Origin: Leptodontidium sp. MPI-SDFR-AT-0119
Taxonomy: Eukaryota > Ascomycota > Leotiomycetes > Helotiales > Leptodontidiaceae
Reading direction: 5' to 3'
DNA length: 64,000 nucleotides
Assembly (NCBI GenBank): GCA_020726505.1
Contig: JAHLEZ010000003.1
Coordinates: 4,216,001-4,280,000, forward strand
The position numbers were made by a program, and so were the translations under genes. Each line of letters starts with the position of its first letter. Position 1 is the stretch's first letter. The notes under the pieces are model-generated. The model had not been told where the DNA came from. It was given only the letters and a program-made list of their open reading frames with translations, and did not search any database. This document shows, piece after piece, positions 61,401-64,000 of the stretch.

Positions 61401-62999
61401 AAGATGGGGTTTGAACGTGATATAGCGCTCTATGACAAGGCTGGGAAAACGAGGAAATCGAAGATTGACACATGACCTAAGATCACATGACTTTGTTTGA
61501 AAAAGGACCTTAAAAGGGAGGGGGACTCTTCAGTGACAGGACTCTAGAAATGTCGATGTCGCGACTTGGAACATAGCGGGAATAGCACTGGCGAGACGAG
61601 TCTTTGGACTGCGTTGCTTTCCAAGCATTGGCAACTAATCTCAACCATCAAGACACATATCTAGGAAACGACAGCAGAGGGACAGCGAAAGACGTCAAGA
61701 ACGCAGAAAGAATAGGATGATGATCTCATGCAGACGAGATATAACTGTATGAAGCAATGTATCGTAGAGAAAAGCCAAAATACGCAGGCGCAAAAAAGGG
61801 AAGCAGGCAACATCTGGTGATACTTATCGCCTGAGAGACAGCAGAATAGAAAACAAACAAATCCACCCGGGTCCAGCAGAATCGAGTCGAGTCAAGTCCT
61901 GTCGAATAACACAAACACAACACCCACCGAATCGCACAATACCCGAATCTCGAGTCCTGATTCCAATGTCGAGGCTGGGGATACAAAAACCCGGTTTGCG
62001 CATTGTATTGTTTCCAGAGGAGTTGCCCTGCATGCCCTGCATCAACATCGGATGTGACAACAGATGAAGAAACCCCCCTCCCATCTCACTCACGCACAAC
62101 ATCGGCTTCCTCTTCCGAAGAACAAAGGAAGGACATTTGAGTGGAAGTTCCTGTTTATTGCTGATCCAATCCCAGTCCCTCGGTTGAATCGAAATGGGAG
62201 ACGGACGATGTCACCCTGCAGGACACCAGACACCACAGCTCGCTTGGCGCCGCCACCGCATGGAGATTTGCACCAACCACCACCTTTTCCTCGGCCCTCC
62301 TCCAACCCCTCCATTTTCAACTGCAATTCGCATTGGCGGGCGGGCATGATAAAAGGCAAGGCATCATGGAGTGCAGCTCAGGTGGGTGAAGAGTAGAAGT
62401 GAAGTGAAGCCACGTTCTTTTTCTCGACGATCGTTCCCTCCTTCATCCTCTGCGTCCCCTTCCCGTCGCAAGTTCAGGTCAGGTCAGGTATCTTGGTATC
62501 GCATCCTACCTTCAAGCCTTCATCGACGTCATCGCCGGTCCAACAAGCATCCCCTCCCTTTCTCGAACACCCTTGAGATTCGAAGAGCCTCGTCACGCCC
62601 AAGCTCAAGCTTAAGCTCATTGCGCAAAATCAAGATTCATCCCTGTCAACACCCATCCATCCTTCATCACCAAGGCAGAGCAGAGCAGGGCAGGGCACGT
62701 CCTCGGGGTGTTCCCAGCCTCGTATATTACCAGCGCACTATCACTTCCTCATCCCCTCTTCTCGCTCTGTTTCGTTCTTCCATCTCGACTCGACATACAT
62801 TCGACTTGGATCTGTACTATACTGTACTATCTGATCTACAGTACCTCTCGCTCATCTTATCTCATCCAGATAGATCGAGAAAGATAGGATAGTCCAGCCT
62901 CGTCGCAAAGTCTGAACCGAGATCAAATCAACACCAAACATCGCAACCACAACAATAACACCAACAACCACCTCGCGCAGAGATTAAAATACAGCAAAG
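58476..62999. other. 4.5-kb intergenic low-complexity region
   Basis: Contains (GGCT)n near 58977-59003 and 59505-59520, accgc repeats near 58788, a strong G-rich tract (separate entry) and pyrimidine-rich sequence from 62370 to 63000 that is probably leader or promoter of the last gene. ORFs such as 59604-60083 and 62371-62892 are repetitive and motif-free. Confidence 0.45.
59444..59475 (+). other. G-quadruplex-forming tract
   Basis: Seven separate runs of three or four guanines within 32 nt (gggagggaagggaaggg, aagggaggggagggg), spaced by one or two adenines. Confidence 0.8.
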
Positions 63000-63731
63000 A
63001 TGCTGTTCGGAATCTTCTTCGCCTTTTGGCGCTTCATGGAGATCATAACTCTGGTACGTCCTCACCATCTCCCTCTCTATCTCTCCATCCACAGCACACC
63101 CACACCCACACCCACATCCCCAGCCTCCTCCCGAGAACTAAAGAAAAATTCCCTCTAACACAAGCCCACCCCACAGATCCCAACAATGGGCATGCTCGCC
63201 TACTTCGTCAACATCTACGACCGCGCCAACGCCCTCACCCCAGACGACATCCTCGTCCTCTTCATCGTCTCCGTCCTCGCCCTAACTTGGGCCATCGCAA
63301 CCCTCTTCACCTACCACCGCTCCGCCAACAACTCGCGCTTCGTATCCTTCATCGACCTCCTCTTCGTGGGCGCCTTCATCGGCGGCGTCTACACCCTGCG
63401 CTACATCACCAACCAGAACTGCTCCAACGTCACCGTCGGCTCGCCGCACACGATCTCCTTTGGGGATTTCGGCAGCGCGACGGTACGAGGGATACATTTC
63501 AGCGCGAACAAGCAGTGCTCGATGAAGAAGGCGTGTTTTGCCTTCGGGATCATGAATATCATTTTCTTCTTCATCACGAGTATTCTTGCTTTCTTTCATG
63601 GCACGAATGGGAGCGACAGTAGGAGGGAGAAGACTTATGTTAGTAGGGAGACGCATGTTAGACATAGGAGGAGTGGGAGCCATCGCAGTCATCGCAGTTC
63701 GCATTCGGGGAGGAGACATGCTTATGTGTAG
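63000..63731 (+). CDS. MARVEL-like four-helix membrane protein
   Basis: The model is join(63000..63053, 63177..63731), 202 residues. Exon 1 codes for MLFGIFFAFWRFMEIITL; a 123-nt GTACGT...CCACAG intron follows. Hydrophobic segments: exon 1 with MGMLAYFVN, DDILVLFIVSVLALTWAIATLF, FIDLLFVGAFIGGVYTLRYI, and MNIIFFFITSILAFFH; a cysteine pair (NQNCSN, KQCSMKKACF) lies between the last two. The tail is rich in Arg/His/Ser (RRSGSHRSHRSSHSGRR), cytosolic by the positive-inside rule. The pattern is that of fungal MARVEL proteins (Nce102 relatives) that organise plasma-membrane domains or vesicles. The A-rich leader (caaaga before ATG) suits an efficient start. Confidence 0.8.
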
Positions 63732-64000
63732 ATGTGGGGGGAAGGTCAGGAGGAGATATGATGTGATGTAGGGGGGTGGGAGGAGGGGGTTGAAGAGGGA
63801 GTTTAACGCCCAGATGATGTATATGTTTTTCCTTTTGTTGGTTACGATATGACTTTTGATACCTGAGTGAAATGAATGGATGGATGGATGATTGAATGGG
63901 GGAATGTTCATTCATGTTTATGATACATACTACCGACTTACTTACTCTGTGGTGAGTGGCTTGAGTTGGGGTGCATGGCATGGCATGGCTAGCATGTCCG
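63732..64000. other. 3' flank of the MARVEL-like gene
   Basis: Contains ggat repeats near 63877 and gcatg repeats at 63973-63990; no gene. Confidence 0.4.

Noticed and set aside
1..64000. CRISPR arrays, tRNA or rRNA genes, intact transposons
   Set aside because: No regularly spaced repeats of CRISPR type, no T-loop/anticodon arrangement that I could complete, and no transposase or reverse-transcriptase motifs were seen by eye; short relics cannot be excluded.

Overview
The window is nuclear DNA of a filamentous ascomycete (Pezizomycotina). This rests on many short GT-AG introns of about 45-80 nt, intron-rich genes on both strands, wide intergenic spaces with microsatellites, and typical mould families (highly reducing PKS, PDR-type ABC transporter, DUF3468-type regulator, DUF3716, 2EXR, F-box, CENP-U/Ame1). 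I cannot name the species. Most models below were assembled by hand from splice sites and frames, so exon borders are inferences.

Region 1 (1-13.3 kb) is accessory and partly decayed. It holds the 5' part of a bZIP regulator (-), a highly reducing polyketide synthase reduced to a remnant (KS start joined to late DH, then degenerate MT, ER, KR and ACP, with stops and frameshifts), a norsolorinic-acid-ketoreductase-like SDR with a one-base frameshift, and an apparently intact cAMP-receptor-like GPCR.

Region 2 (14.6-24.6 kb) has a divergent pair of regulator genes (a DUF3468/acr-2-like factor and a small three-exon bZIP), a stretch of unassignable ORF fragments, an F-box gene and a zinc alcohol dehydrogenase.

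Region 3 (25.9-41.7 kb) has a 3-beta-HSD/Erg26-like dehydrogenase that appears to be spliced in frame to a hemerythrin domain with a hydrophobic tail, then a cytochrome P450 divergent from a full-length PDR/ABCG efflux pump. The last two look like a detoxification pair around a shared microsatellite-rich intergenic region.

Region 4 (42.6-54.1 kb) has a hypothetical gene with an intron that exactly matches one unit of a tandem duplication, a large GH106-like alpha-L-rhamnosidase without a signal peptide, the kinetochore gene AME1/CENP-U with a 7-nt first coding exon, a stop-ridden pseudogene and a DUF3716 gene.

Region 5 (54.8-64 kb) is gene-poor: a frameshifted ORF, a 2EXR-domain gene, a long low-complexity spacer with a strong G-quadruplex motif, and a small MARVEL-like membrane protein gene.

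The observations I think most deserve checking are the dehydrogenase-hemerythrin fusion, the duplication-born intron, and the PKS deletion remnant.
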